NCBI GenBank assembly: GCA_021234155.1
Contig: JAJEKV010000070.1
Coordinates: 7,119,889-7,183,888, forward strand
DNA length: 64,000 bases
Origin: Isoetes taiwanensis
Taxonomy: Eukaryota > Streptophyta > Lycopodiopsida > Isoetales > Isoetaceae
Reading direction: 5' to 3'
This document shows, one piece after another, positions 11,628-24,919 of this stretch (its first letter is position 1; each line of letters begins with the position of its first letter). The notes below the pieces were generated by a model. The model did not search any database and was not told where the DNA came from. It saw nothing but the letters and a program-made list of their open reading frames with translations. A program made the position numbers and the translations under genes.

Positions 11628-14401
11628 TTGGTTCCTAGCCTATTCAATTACATCCATTATAAACCTTCCTAACCTATTCATTTAAATCCATTATAACGTC
11701 TAATGGTGACCAATTAGAGAGCCAAATTCGGACCATTTCTTTTTGTTTAAACACGTGTAGTTAGACCCATTATTAACTCCTAATCCTTCTAACTTCGCTC
11801 ATCTATAGGCTAGGAATGCTAGGACTACTTGATGTATCAATTTGAGCAAATAGCTTGAAAACATGCAGGAGTTGAACCCCCACAATTGCCTCGTGTTTTG
11901 TGTACGTATGATAGATAGGTGCTATAGTCGATCACATGGGATTCCCACTATTATCCGTCCTGCATTTTTTGCTTTCAACACCCGATGACAGTCAACTGTG
12001 CCTCTGCACTTCGCGCGTCGGCACAATTTCCTTTGCTGGAATGCAGGGGAAGTTTCCATTCTTGTATACATAATATGTGCATTATTTTGTAGAAACATAA
12101 CCAAAATTATGTCAAAACGCATAAACACTCGTTGATTGTCTACAATCAACATCAACATTGTGCACCAACATGTCATGAGGCGAATGCTAAAAGTAGCATA
12201 CTCCTCTCCTATTGTTTACAATTAATATTGTTTACTGATATGACCAACAGTGTGCTACTGTTATTACTAAGATAGACAAAAAGTTTTATCAGGAAAACTC
12301 CAAAGTGCTATTTCGAAAATATGTCAACAAACATTTTATACTGACTGAACAAACTGGGGCTTTTAAACCTTTCGCACTTGCAAAGTACTAAAAAAATGCA
12401 TCCTTCTATTATATTCCCACTCAATAATGCAGTCTACGTAAATATGGCAACAATAAAATTGTTTCTTGCATAAGAAAAAGGCATGCTAGCCTCTATACCG
12501 AACTTGCATAAATTTAAAGCCTGCAATTTAACATATTGCGCAGATGGGTTCAAGAAACTTGGAACATGGCAGCATTCTACCACATGGTTACATGTCAAAT
12601 TTAAATATTGCATTCAAAAATTCAAAAACAATATCAGATTGTCCAGGCTTGCCCAACGTTGATATATTTTGAAATAATTGATCTCCAAGTATATTTGATC
12701 AATTGCACAACTTTGAAGAATGCTGGACAAAACAGGCATTGCTGAAAATGCAGTAAACTAAATCAGAACATAAAATAATAGGTTGTACAAACATGCTAAG
12801 AGAGAAGTACCTTGCACCACTTCTAGATTACTTGCATTGAGTAGCTCCCAAACTACAAACAACAATCATTGCAGGGAAAATCAGCAAGCCATGACAAACA
12901 TATAGATTGCAAATACTGCATTAAATCTTACCTCCTTAAAGAGAGCCATGAGATCAAGCCAAATCTGCATGCTCCCTTATCACATATCCAAGTAGCAACG
13001 ATGAGTCTAATATATCTAGAGATGCCAAATTCCTCTCTGAAAGATATATCAGCAAAGTCTTGAATAATTGAAGGAGCTTTTGTTAAACGTTTTGTTTGTA
13101 TGGTCCTAGCTGCCACAACACATAATTTGACACTTGTGTAATGTAATCATGAGTGATCCTTTGCTCTTCTTCCAGCATCGCTAAAACTTGAATATATTAC
13201 CACACTTCCATAGTACACACGAAACTCAGCCCATGCACTAAGTTTATGCAATTGCTTAGCATTATGTTTATGGAGAAGGCCTGCTTTAGTCTGTTTCACA
13301 TACATTAAAACATGAGTTAACATTCTGAGAGAGGAAGCCATGAGATCGAGCCACTTCTACTTCCTTTTCCCATAAGGATCTAGTAGGTGCATCCTCAGCA
13401 TGGGTGGACACATGAGCTAAAGCACTGGAGCACTACTGAGCACTGATGCAGCACTTGCTAACAAACCATAGCACAACAAACACTTGGACGATATGAGTAT
13501 TTATGACATTGCATAAACTCTACCTTAGAAACAGAATTATCTCTGTCTACCTTCAGAAATTACTTGAGCAGAGAAGGCATATTTAAAATGATCTGCAAAC
13601 AATGGAACTTAAATCTTGGCCTGCAAGTGAACGTCATATTATATGCTAGATAAGGCAAAGATGAAGGACCAATTGCAGAATATGAAATAAAACCTTTGCA
13701 TTTGATTTCCTAGGGCAGTAAAATATCACATCGGAGAAAAAGACCTATGATGTGCCTCAAATGCATGAGATGCCTCAATACAGACAAACCGGACTTAAAA
13801 ACTCTAGCATATATAATGCTTATGCTCGCTAGAGAAGTAGGGCATGGAAAAGTTTTCAATGGCATTTTCACATCAAGAACCTCTTCTGCATCGTCGTCTT
13901 TCAAGTAAAAAGAACTGCCTAAACTAAGCCAGATTGACAGAATCATGCCATTTAAGACCAAAAACAGCACTGGCATTGAAAGACATTCTATCACAGAGCT
14001 CCATGTCTCGAATTCAAACAATATTTCAGAAATACCTGAGAGATTTTTAACGGCAAAAAAAGGATCAATACCTGACCTCCGGATTTAGGGCTGGATGGAA
14101 AATGGACAGAGAGCAAAGCACTGCCTTTTACACGCAGGTCGAGTCACCACTTCACCTTATGCTTCTGCACCGGAAGTGGCTATGGCACCAGTCTGCATTT
14201 GCAAGCAAATTTGTAGGGTCTGTAGAGCCGACCTTGGACACGCCTTCTCCTTGGTCTGGATCCAGCCGTTGCCAGGCGTCGTGGTTGGACGCCGCAGATC
14301 GCTCCAAAAACAACGTGGCAGAAAAATATGATAAAAGATTGCGGCGCAGAACAATTCTGTGCGACAAAAACAGAAAATCGAAATAGGAAACCGCATTATA
14401 T

Positions 14402-14446
14402 ATACAAGAAACTTATCGCGGCGGGCCGCCGCGAACGTTTCTCTTT
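14402..14446 (+). repeat. TACAAGAA + GC-palindrome terminal motif, second variant
   Basis: TACAAGAAACTTATCGCGG followed by a shorter palindrome at 14417-14433, then GAACGTTTCTCTT. The AAACTTAT/GAACGTTTCTC variant is shared with the inverted copy at 62276-62320. The preceding GATTGCGGCGCAGAA (near 14338) recurs at about 23669. Confidence 0.7.
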
Positions 14447-15025
14447 TCCAACCTTTTGTATACATTCAAAATTTTTAAAGTAGGCGAAAGGGCTCTGAAT
14501 TCTGTATGCTGAAGCTTCACGAGAAAAAAAATTTGAACCACCAATCTATGGCTCTCTTTTCAATTCAAGAACCTGGTAGTAAATTTGTCCATCCTTGCCC
14601 GACCCAAAAACGTATATACATCAACCTACATGTGGATCATCTAAAATCCTAATGTGGCTGCCCTACAATCCAACTGCATGATCAAAAGTATGTAAGTTTG
14701 ATGTGGGTCTTGCAGATTTCAGGCAGATCAACTACGATGTTGACTTGACAGTCTAGAATATGAGCCGGATAATCTAAATTTTTTGTGTTCTTAATACAAT
14801 CTAGAAATGCTTTGAAAACCGAGGAAAAGAGAAAAATTATATAACTTCACATTTCGGCATCAGAAGCAGGGCATAAGTTGCCTGCTTGCACGGCATAGAT
14901 TGAGGAATAGAATGGGGATGTGGCAAGGCTATCTGGAGGCACCTCTCTGAGTATAGGCACTTTCTATGTCCGGAAGAATGGCCATCGCAAATATTTCTTT
15001 GGTTCTGGACCTTTGATATTAAGGG

Positions 15026-15117
15026 CAGTGCAAATTTCTAATATTTGTGTAAATTTCAAATGTGATGAAAACAGTGCAAATGTCTAATATTTGTGTAAAT
15101 TTCAAATGTGATGAAAA
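15026..15117 (+). repeat. 46-bp tandem duplication
   Basis: Two nearly identical units starting CAGTGCAAAT at 15026 and 15072, each ending GATGAAAA. Confidence 0.9.
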
Positions 15118-18100
15118 CATTCTTCAACCTGTGGAAATTGAACCCCTTATATATGTCCTATAATGCTTCAATAGAGTGTATTGTTCTACATCAGTGTACT
15201 TGATGAATTGCGTCACTTTAGAACATCTGATTGCATGGTGTGAGAATATCTTGCTTTGGAGAAAGAGCAGTTCTGTGTGAAGTACTTATTGTGTGCAGAT
15301 TTAGCACTGAATCTTTAATTGAATGCTCTAAGTGAGCGAAGCCTTTTCTCCTCCTTATACAGTGTTGAACATTCAACCATCCAATTAGTTAGCCCCTTGA
15401 ATGCTTTCTTGTTTCAATCTTCATGGTAGATTTATCTTTCCTGGGAAGTAACATCCCTGGCACCACTCAACGAACTGGTTTGAACATAGTTGACTAGTCC
15501 CCTTGTAATTTATACCTTGATCTTATGTTGCTTGTAAACTTACTTGTCAAATTGGAGAGCAAGGTAAAATAGATTACACAAATACATCAAGAAAAAAATG
15601 CCTGTATTGGAAATACAGCTGCAGGTGTGAATATACTCATGAAGCTCCAGCTCAAGGGGGTACTTTGGTTGTGAGATAAACCTATGGACATCAAAATTGA
15701 AGTATCAAAACTTTGACTTATTTAGACATCATTTCCTCTTCCCTCGATGGCTTAACACATAGCAGCCCATTAGCACTGCTATGCTCTAAGGGATATTGTG
15801 GGACGCCATTTAAAAGACGATGATGATTATGAGCAGGCTCCCCTATGCCAAATGCTGCTTTCCTATAAAAGGAGAACCCACCTGTTAAAAACCCAGCGTT
15901 GTGATAACATGTCCAAATGTTTCATGCTAGTTTCCAAAGTTGTAACGGTAAGGTTTTCATTTAATTGTCAGCCAACTTTGGACTGTGTGCATGTACATAC
16001 TCAGCATGCGCTTTGGTTTGATAACTCTACCAAGCCCTTCAAAAGAACTAAAGAAGCAGCAAGTCTAAGCCAAAAAGTAAATGAAATCTCTATCCATGAA
16101 CAGAAAACTAATAAAACAGGCTTCTTGAAATAGGAATGTTTACAATTTAGCAGACCACGGAGAACATGTTGTCATAATAATTCCATAATAAATCTTTGTT
16201 GCACTTCACATACCGTAAATCCTTTTTTCTACACAACTCCCTTACGGGTTGATATTATCCAGGTTCTCCCTAAAAGGCAATCAATAAGCAGTGGCAGGGA
16301 TGCTTAATCAACAAGCATAACCTTGACAAAACTGGCAAGCTTTGGAGCGCATTAATGTCTTTTTTGGAGACATTGTACCTTGATCTGCTGCCTGAAACAA
16401 CATAGCAGGTTGGAAAATGAAGTGGCAAGTATATAAGGAATGATTAGAGATTTGTGACGCTACCTATTGAGATGAAAGATATAATGTAGAGAATGCTAAC
16501 AATGACTGTAACGACTAATCCATGGCGCAACATCTTCATCTTCTTTTTGTTCCCAATGGATGTTCGATCTTCATCTTCAGGCTTCAATAAATTTTCCCAA
16601 TACCTTTGTGTTTGCTACCAGAATAGATCGCATGCAAATGTGCGTTGGATTTATCCCAAAATTTGCTTCGGGTTCCAACGATCTGTGAGGCAGTTCTTAG
16701 CACCCGACTAAATCTGTATTTTCACATCTGGCATTCTTGTTTCCCATTCCTTTTCAGACCCTTTCGCCTATAGCCTATCCTTCTGCTTCAAAACCCAGAC
16801 CTGCATTTTCCTTTTGAGCCATTTTTGCTGCAGGGCATGCATTTGCTCTGCTCAAACAACAGAAGCAATCTCTATTAATAAATCCATTCTTGCGTCAAAT
16901 TGGGTCATAGTCGGCTCAAATCCGACTTGCCTGTGTATCTGGATTCCCTATATCGCTGCGTATGGTCGTGCACCGCAAAAAGTGCAAGCAAGGAAAACCA
17001 GATGGGAAATTTCTGGCAGCAAGCTATGGCGGCAAAAAACTCGGCAAGAACCTCCTACATCAAGCAGGGCGACATATTTATCTGTCCTTGCTTAAGGAAT
17101 GAAACCGAGGGAATGCTTGCAGCAAAGCGCGATGCTTGCAGGGAGCGCCTCGCTCCAACATGGGATTGATTGCAGGGCAAGAAATAGGAAGAACAATCGA
17201 TTTCTTGCAGAGCAAGAAAGGGGTCTTTAGGACCAGCTTAAAACTATTGCCCCATACCACATGTCAGCAGCAGCGCTCTTCAAATAAATAGCTCTCAAAC
17301 AAATATTTTCAAACAAAAAATGACACTCGATTATATATGAGTGATAAGTTTTGGCCTAATTCTTGTGGTCATAAGTTGTTGATTCTAAGAGCTATAGTTT
17401 AATGTTTTTTTGAAGCATCCATAAGTTATGATAATTTCAATATTGACTAAAGAATCTCCTGTATAGAATTTAGAACAAAAATAAATCTAAAATTATTTAA
17501 TAAAACTCGTATATCGTCTTTAAGAGGGTAATAAAAGATGCAGGCTACGCACTACACTTATATCTACGTAGATTATAATTTTGTCAACCTATATGTAGTA
17601 GTTAATCATGCATTCTCTACATTTGGTTGTGTTTATTACTACATGATATTGGAGTTTAAGTATGCTAATTGTTCATATAGTTCATCTTTTAGAAAATGCT
17701 ATATTTTTTATGAATGCAAGGCTTCATTGGCAACATGGATCTCAAATTTGATGTGAAAGTGACACAATAGTTGCAAGATTTAAATATAAATATCTATGGA
17801 CCATTAATGGTCAATACTTAGACTTCTTAAAATTTGAATCATTTAATCAAGATAACACTCTTTTTCAACTCACATATAATAATACATGTGCATAGAGGTT
17901 CTTGATGTTATATATTGCAAAAAATTCAAAGAAACCTATTCTCTTGCTATCATAAACTTATTAATGTGTTTGCTACCGGAAGTATTGTGGGTTAAGTATG
18001 ATAATAGTGCATGTAGATCATCTTTCATGATGAGCTATATTTCTTATTATGGATGCAAGCCTTCCTTGATAATGTAGATCTCTAATTTCATGTTAAAATA

Positions 18101-18480
18101 ATTATTGGTCCACAGAAGACAGAAAACAGTTTTGACCCTGTCATGTTCGATGGACCCTATCTTCCTTCTCATACCTTGGAATGAGGTGCAGTTTTTTGTG
18201 TTGTATTCTCTAACTCGCATAGAAAAATAAAAAAATACTGAAAAAAATCAAAAAAATCATTTCATTAAGACAGTTTTACCTTATGTAAATATAAGGCAGT
18301 CTTGGCATGACCCCCTTGGTTTCAGCTAAGCATAACTTCCAAGAATGGAAGTAGATAGATTTTTAGATATTTTTCATATGGAACATGACTGCCACACATG
18401 AACTTCTAGGAAGGATTTTATTGAATTTTGAGCCATTGATTTTATATGAATTTTAAAGTAAACAGTGCAAATGCACCATT

Positions 18481-19404
18481 TTAAGGTTCTATATATTCCC
18501 CTAGATTTTCAAAGATTATGTGACAGTTCATTTAGATTCCCCAAGATTCTATGTAGATTCTCCTAGATTCCCTTAAATTCTATGAACATTCCCCTAGATT
18601 CGTTAAGATTCTTTCAAGATTTCCCTAGATTCTTAAACATTTTTCGAAGATTCTCTTAGATTCCCCTAGGTGCTTTTGAGATTCCCATAGATTTCTTAAG
18701 ATTCTCTTGAGATTCCCTTGATTCACAAAGATTATCCCAAAATTCCTCTAGATTCCCCAAGCTTCCATATAGATTCTCTTAGATTCCCTTAGATTCTATG
18801 AAGATTCCCCTAGATTATCCAAGGTTGCACGGAATGATGTCAAACCACTACTTATTGGAAAGCATTCGATGAGAGGAATCCAAGGTGTGGGTCCCACTTT
18901 GATCCGAGATCTCGATCGCAAGATAAAGTCGTTTGAATGCAACACAAAAGAAGGAAGCTTCCATGAAAGCTTCATAATTAATGGGGTGCCACCTCATTAC
19001 CTTTTCATTAAATAAGGGTGACACCTCACCCCTTTAATATAAAAAACTCTAATTTAATAAAAAAATGAATGGCTAGGATTTCTTCTCTCCCTTTTGATCT
19101 AATGGTTGAGATTGGTTGCATCAAATCCACTCTGAAGGAAGCTTCCTTGCACGTTCCTAGAAAAAATCAAGGGCCATGATTTCGCCTCCCCTTTCTGATC
19201 TGATGGTCTAGAGATGTGTTGTATGCCCCCATGCATGGCCATGTATGTCCCATGCATGACCCATCCATAATCCAATGGCCCATGTTGCGCCACTTAACCA
19301 GTGCCCCCAATCCGACGGCAAAGAAGCATGTCACATATTTTTAGCACATTATATAAACCATGGGTGCATCGTTTCCCTGGGACACATAGAATAATTTTAT
19401 AAAT
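18481..19404. repeat. Satellite unit 2, second part
   Basis: Matches 9365-10260 throughout, including the ATATAAACCATGGGTGCATC tail, with scattered differences. It completes the unit begun at 10261-11145. Confidence 0.9.
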
Positions 19405-21150
19405 ATAATGATAATGATATAGTGGATAGATATTATGGCTATGCATTAATCTTTTTGAATGCCATTTGCCACGTTATAGTGCATTAATGAAATTAATAAT
19501 GGTTAGATTTGTAAATATAACGGTCTAGATTAGATGCCCTAATTTAAAGGGTCTAGATTAAATGCCCCAAAAATTGCACCTTCTTTGCAATTTCTCCAAA
19601 AAGATCAAGGGCTACGATTTTGCCTTCCCCTCTTGATCCGATGGTCTAGAGGCATGGTGCATGCCACCATGCATGACCCGATGTAGATCCTAAGGCCGTA
19701 GCTGTGCCACCTCATTGGCCTCTAAATAGACGGCCTAGATTGATTTGAATATGTAATCGATCCATGGGTACATCGTTCCCATGTAATAAGACCAAACATA
19801 GAGATAGCATTTATATTATTATATTTACAACAATATATATAATCATATTATATTTTTCTAATTTTTCTTTTGTCGTTCCTGGTCCGTTCTCAACTAGGGC
19901 AACATTACCTCTTTTTGGTTATTTTGCTACATATTCTAAACAAGGTGCTCCCTGGACTACCATAGTCGTCGGATTCATCGATCGTACGATCCAGATCGTA
20001 TGTTGGAGCCTCTAGGCACCTCTCGTTTCGCTTATAGTCATTTATCATTAGAGGCGCCTACGATTTTGAAATATGAAATATGATTTCGCCTAAGGTTTTG
20101 AGGGAATATCGAATCTCTATACGGCTTTGCCTAAGATTTTAGAATATGAAATACGGGGGCTTGAACCTCTACCAAAATAACTCAATGTCCTAATAAGTCT
20201 ACTTTAACCAATGTACCCAGTGAGCTAATATGATTATTTGGAGATGATGGCCGTTGAAGTTCTTGGCGCCTGCGGCTAGGGCGACGACGGCAGGGAGAGG
20301 CCGCCCCTTTTCCTACCTTTCCGGCACTGCTGCAATTTCTTGTATCTGCTTAGGATTGAGCCAGCGGCTAGCAGGGATCAGGGCAAACATCTTTCTGGGT
20401 CTGGATCTTTCATCACTGGCTGAAGAATTTGTGGCCTTTGAAGCATCTCCTGGGCGGTTTCTTGATCTCAGGTAAACCACTAACGTGGTATTTCGTTCTA
20501 ATGCTCCTAGCATTATAATCTTTCCTGCATCTTGCAAAGATTACACCGAAATAGCGCTGAAGCTTATAAGGTGGAATGAAATCTTGTAAGTTCTTGAACA
20601 AAGGCGTTTCTTGGCCTGTAAAATTTGGCAGTCTGTTCTTTCTTTACAAAACTTGGAAAATTGTTGGCTACTTCCGTCATTTACTCTTCCCATTCTTTCT
20701 TACTAGCAAGAAAGATTCAGGTTATTCATGATAAGATCGAGAATCGCCTTTTATCATGAAGTCTTTGTGGAATTCGGAATTATTAGAATGGATCTCAAGT
20801 ACGAAAATGAGATCAGTCTAGGGGCCGAGCTAGGGACATCGTGTGGCGAGGAAAGAAGCTTTTATACCATAAACCGGACTTTTGGGAGGAGTCTTGGCGG
20901 GCTGGGCTAGTGGGTCTAGCCTACTTAGGTTTGGCCCTTTTGCATCCCAACAATGCAGCAACTAAACTGTTTTCATATTATGGTACTTCCTTCTATGTTC
21001 AGTGCTTCTAGATCTTCCGCTTTGGTTCTTCTATATGTAAAAGAAAGCTTCGGGAGCTATTTTTCCAGTATCTTCTTGTCTATCCTGGTTACCAAATGGG
21101 AGATTATCATGCGCTTCATGTATATATCAGCTTACAGAGCAAAGAATAAG
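19405..21150. other. No confident gene; weak exon-like ORF
   Basis: A frame at 20254-20473 (+) has a neutral, protein-like composition and ends at a possible CAG|GTAAAC donor, but I recognise no domain and no continuing exon. The rest is AT-rich. No function is assigned. Confidence 0.35.
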
Positions 21151-21277
21151 TTTCTACGCATAAAGGATGAAGATGTTGAGGCTTCTCCTGTAGTAATCCT
21201 TTATATGTTTGAAACATTGTACTTCTTATTTTGATAAATATAAAAAACACCCCGTTCTCTCAAAAAAAAAAAAAAAA
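21150..21277 (+). mobile_element. 3' tail of a retroposed element
   Basis: GTTTGAAACATTGTACTTC, then ATAAATATAAAAAACACC and CTCAAAAAAAAAAAAAA at 21262-21277. It has the same layout as the tail at 34300-34366 (TTAATAGAAAACCACC...CTC followed by A's), as expected for the 3' end of a LINE or SINE read on the plus strand. No 5' boundary is visible. Confidence 0.5.
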
Positions 21278-21424
21278 TATGATTATTTTTTATCTTGAAT
21301 CTATGTTTTTTTTTTTATAACAACCCATTCAATTGTTTTAGGGATATATGGTCTATGGTTTCAGGAATTGTTATTTTTACATCCATATCAAATCCCCCTG
21401 GAACCCCCTGTTATTTTGCTACAT

Positions 21425-23520
21425 ATAGAGGTTAGAGTTCTCCAAGTTAGACACATTTAGTTCAATTTCACAGGTTCATACCTGAGTTACTTTCGACTTA
21501 ATACAAACCCTCATTTGCCACGAGTAAAGCAAAAGAAAGCCACGAGCTAAGGATATTGCAATCGTTTTCGAAACTATAGCTATAATGTTGTTGTTGAATC
21601 TACTATTAACACATTTATTAGCAACATGAACATGCCTTTGTCTTTGCGATACCCAAAATTATTTTGGGCATTTACTAAATTGTTTAAACTTACTTTGCAA
21701 CAATTTTCAACTTGAAAATTGAGCACAGAATTTATATTGAAAAGAAAAGGAACAGGCCCAATGCTTCTAAGATGTCCTATTATTTGCACTAATCTCCCAT
21801 GGCAACACATCGGATAGAAACCTTTTTCCAGATTCATTTTTTGTCTCATATACTGGGCAACATACCACAAAATGGAAGGCAACAACATATCACAAAAGGG
21901 AAGGCACAGAGAGAGTTTACTGCATCTTATCATCATCAAACAGACCAAACGTCACATGAAATTGCCGCCTTCAATATGTAGCACAATAACAGGGGGTTAG
22001 TTTTAAATTTTTATATGCTTTTTCACATGGTTTTTCTATGATTTCGTTGTTGTATTCGTTGAGGTGTACTAAATAGTATTTCTAGAGTGCACCCTTTATG
22101 GGCCGTTGATTTTCCTTGGTTGGAACAATCCGAGGGTTGTTGTCTTTCTCTGCATGTGTTTGTGCATGAACACTGCGCATGTGTATGCATGTGCATGTGC
22201 ACATGCATGTGCATGTGTGTGCATGTGCATGTTCATGTGCATGTGCATGTATATGCATGTGCATGTGTATTGTGCATGTGCAAGTGCAAATGCAAGTGCA
22301 TGTGCATGTGTGCATGTGTGCATGTGTGCATAATGTTTTCTTTTACAAGGTATTGGTTTCCTGATTCTACAATGTAGTGCTGCAAAATCCCCTTTTGTTT
22401 CCTTCCTAATATTTGCTGCAGATTCAAGTTTAGGCCCTCTGTTTCCTTCCAACTCTTGGATATTCCTGGCTGCCGGATTGTTCATAGCAGCCAGCCTTTA
22501 GCTTCAATCAACAAATGGATTCTTATGCACAGAACAGACGGATTATTCCACGCCCTTTTCCATGTCACGCAAATCAGTTAAACAGTGGCCACAAGAATGC
22601 ATTTATATTGTAGGTTTGGAACTTTAATCGAACCATAAGGTGAATCATGCATTACCTTTAAGCTAGAGATGGAGCATCCAAAATCATATGGATTGATAAA
22701 CAATGGTGTCATTGTGAAAGAGAAATAGTTGTAGCGGAAGTAACAATATGTAGCATAAATAACATGGGGTTTTCTTTGTGTTGCAAACTTTATAACTTTT
22801 AGAATAATGGGATCAATCTGCTCTATCTTTATGGTAACTTTTACTTATGTTCTATTTGTTTTATTGTGATCAAATTCAAAAGCTACAGGTGATGAAAGCC
22901 TCAAATGAATTCTAGTTTTTCCCGGTGCGAATTCTAAATTTTTGTCACACCGGGGTGGCGTCCTTAAGGCCCCAAAGGGGCCAAAAAAATTTTTTGGCAA
23001 CACAAACCATTAACATCCAACATATAAAAATTAAATCCCCCAACACATAACAACCAACACATAACAACCATTGACATTAACAACCAACATATAACTACCA
23101 TTGACATTAATTAACACAACCATTGGGTCCAACACATTTAAATTAAAATCCCCCTTAAACCCCCTTTGGTTTGGGTGCATATTCACACGGGGGGTGACTC
23201 CGGGCAACGAGAGCTGTTGGATAGGCATATTCACCCCTTATTCCTTAATCTATACCGTACGTAAAGTTCCTCGTTTGTGGGGTATGCAAGTACAAAATTT
23301 GCTATATTTTGCCTGATTCCCAAATCAAAATCACCTGAAAAAATTTATAGGATAAAAGTGCTCTTATTATTTCAAAATGTTGTGTAAGTTGTGACAGCCT
23401 TGCAGCAGCCCTTGAGCCGGTGTGGAGAGCAGAGTCCGGCAGAGGACCCAATGAATTATTTGAGGTTTTCACATCTCATGCAAATTTAGAATAACCACCC
23501 ATAACCTTAAGAATTAATGT
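21425..23520. repeat. Composite repeat block, copy at 21-23 kb
   Basis: 21425-21960 and 23308-23520 match 62070-62730 and 62758-62970 in order; the intervening ~1.35 kb here is extra and consists of two partial copies of the 4.7-6.3 kb repeat plus a TGCATG microsatellite. The start (GAGGTTAGAGTTCTCC to TTGCCACGAGTAAAGC) is also found reverse-complemented at about 49300-49410, next to a terminal motif, so it is probably the subterminal region of a DNA transposon. Confidence 0.65.
22150..22335. repeat. (TGCATG/GTGCATG)n microsatellite
   Basis: About 185 bp of ATGTGC and GTGCATG phrases. Every overlapping ORF here (Cys/Met/His/Val runs on both strands) is produced by the repeat. Confidence 0.95.
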
Positions 23521-23867
23521 TAACCTTAAGAATTTCTAAATCTGTTTTAGAGTAAGCAAATCGGAGCTAGCCGCTAAGTGTATATAGGATTGTTCGTGTT
23601 GGAAACACGCCCACAAAGGATTTCATGGAGCAGATTGTCTTGAAAAAGAACGCGTGGCATTAAATAAAAGAATGGATTGCGGCGCAGAAAAATTCCAAAC
23701 GCGACAAAAAAGGAAAATTACAAACATAATTACATGTGAAGTGATAAAAACCTTTGATTATGGCCAATGGGATATTTACGTAAGGATGAGATAAGTTTGC
23801 AAACTTAGCTATCTTAATATGAATTTTAATGGAAAAACCACTTCATATATAATCCCTTGTAAGGAGT

Positions 23868-24556
23868 TTTTTTTTTTTTTTTTTCCTGAAGGATCAGATA
23901 TATATTAATTGGTACTCATCAATTACATATGCATTCCAAGTGATATCATACACCTACACAATATGTTTGTTTATGTAGGGATAACCACTCAGCCGTGGAT
24001 TTGGAACTTTTATAGGAACGATAAAAGAAAGTCGTGGACTTGAGAAGCCCACTCCTCTTCTTCAAATGTTATAAGATGTTGGCGGATCTTCTGCTTTAAA
24101 GAGGGGTGAATGTATTCTTGGAAGAACACTAATTTTCTCCGCCTCTTCCATATTAGCCATAGGAGCCATCCTTTACATAAATTCAGAGCAAATTTCTTTC
24201 CAAATTGCCATGACGATGGATACATGCCTAACAAAAGCTCTTTTTCTGATAAAGAAGTCCCGAACGCTTCCTTCACTTGTTCCCATACTGGATAGAGTTC
24301 CGCACAACACATGAGACAATGTTCAATTGTTTCTGTTCCCGGGCCGCACATTGGACAACTCGGTGAGACATCACAATTGAACTTGTTCACTAATATGTTG
24401 ACCCTGATTGCTATGTGAAAGATTTTCCATAATAGTGTGGATACCTTTGGTGGCAAGTGGCTCTTCCAGACCCATTTCCATACTTGACTGAGTTGGCCAT
24501 CTTCTGTTGCTATCTCCCATTGGGAGGGGGGTCTCATCACTTCGTTCACATGCATA
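23868..24556 (-). mobile_element. 5'-truncated LINE with reverse-transcriptase zinc-binding (zf-RVT) region
   Basis: On the minus strand, an open frame at 24555-24010 carries the C-terminal zf-RVT domain of plant L1-type LINE ORF2: WKSHLPPKVSTLLWKIFH, then CPMCGPGTETIEHCLMCC, then GWLLWLIWKRRRKLVF. It ends in a stop, a ~120-bp 3' UTR and a poly(A) tail (T run at 23867-23884 on the plus strand). Reverse transcriptase and endonuclease are absent, as is usual for 5' truncation. The upstream edge abuts a pyrimidine tract. The frame begins without a clear start and is not a functional gene. Confidence 0.85.
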
Positions 24557-24905
24557 ATCCTTTTTCATCCTTTCTCCGCCATTTTTTCTTTTTCCTCTTT
24601 CTCTTCCCTTTTCCTTTTCCTTTTCTCTTTTCATTTTCTCTTTTCATTTCCCTTTTCCCATGCCGTTTTCCATTCTTTTTTTCCCACCTTTTTTACGTGC
24701 ATGTTTTCCTCCTTTCTTCCTCTCTTCCCCTTTTCCACTTTTCCCTTTCTCTATTCCCCCCCTTTTTTTTCCATTTTCCATGCTTTTTTTTTTCTTTCCC
24801 CTTCCTCACCCTTTGCCTCTTCCATTTTTCCCATGCCCTTTTCCTCTTCCTCAGTTTCCTCTCCCTTTTCCTCGTGCCCTTTTTCCCTTCCCTCCCCAAC
24901 CCCGT
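24557..24905. repeat. ~350-bp polypyrimidine (CT-rich) tract
   Basis: Almost pure C/T on the plus strand, with phrases such as CCCTTTTCC. It separates the LINE from the Copia remnant. Long frames on both strands (Phe/Ser/Pro or Lys/Arg/Glu rich) follow from composition. Confidence 0.9.
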
Positions 24906-24919
24906 GTATCGAAGCAACC

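Larger units (their letters stand above)
11146..18480. mobile_element. 7.3-kb DNA that interrupts satellite unit 2
   Basis: Both sides continue the same satellite unit, so this block was inserted (or the unit was rearranged). TTAA occurs at both edges (11142-11145 and 18481-18484) and could be a 4-bp target duplication, but I find no matching terminal inverted repeats, LTRs or poly(A). Inside are two TACAAGAA/GC-palindrome motifs (11583, 14402) and a 46-bp duplication (15026). No open frame is recognisable as a transposase; the longest frames (61-111 codons) look random. Confidence 0.45.

Noticed and set aside
11860-11925. tRNA-like GGGGTTCAACTCC box on the minus strand
   Set aside because: No acceptor-stem pairing or A box at the right distance; a similar phrase at 30905 shows it belongs to a repeat.
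11142-18484. piggyBac insertion suggested by TTAA at both edges
   Set aside because: No piggyBac-like inverted ends and no transposase; TTAA is common in this AT-rich satellite, so it could be coincidence.
22096-22485. Long Cys/His/Met-rich ORFs on both strands that look like metal-binding proteins
   Set aside because: They are translations of the TGCATG microsatellite; every frame is open because of the repeat.
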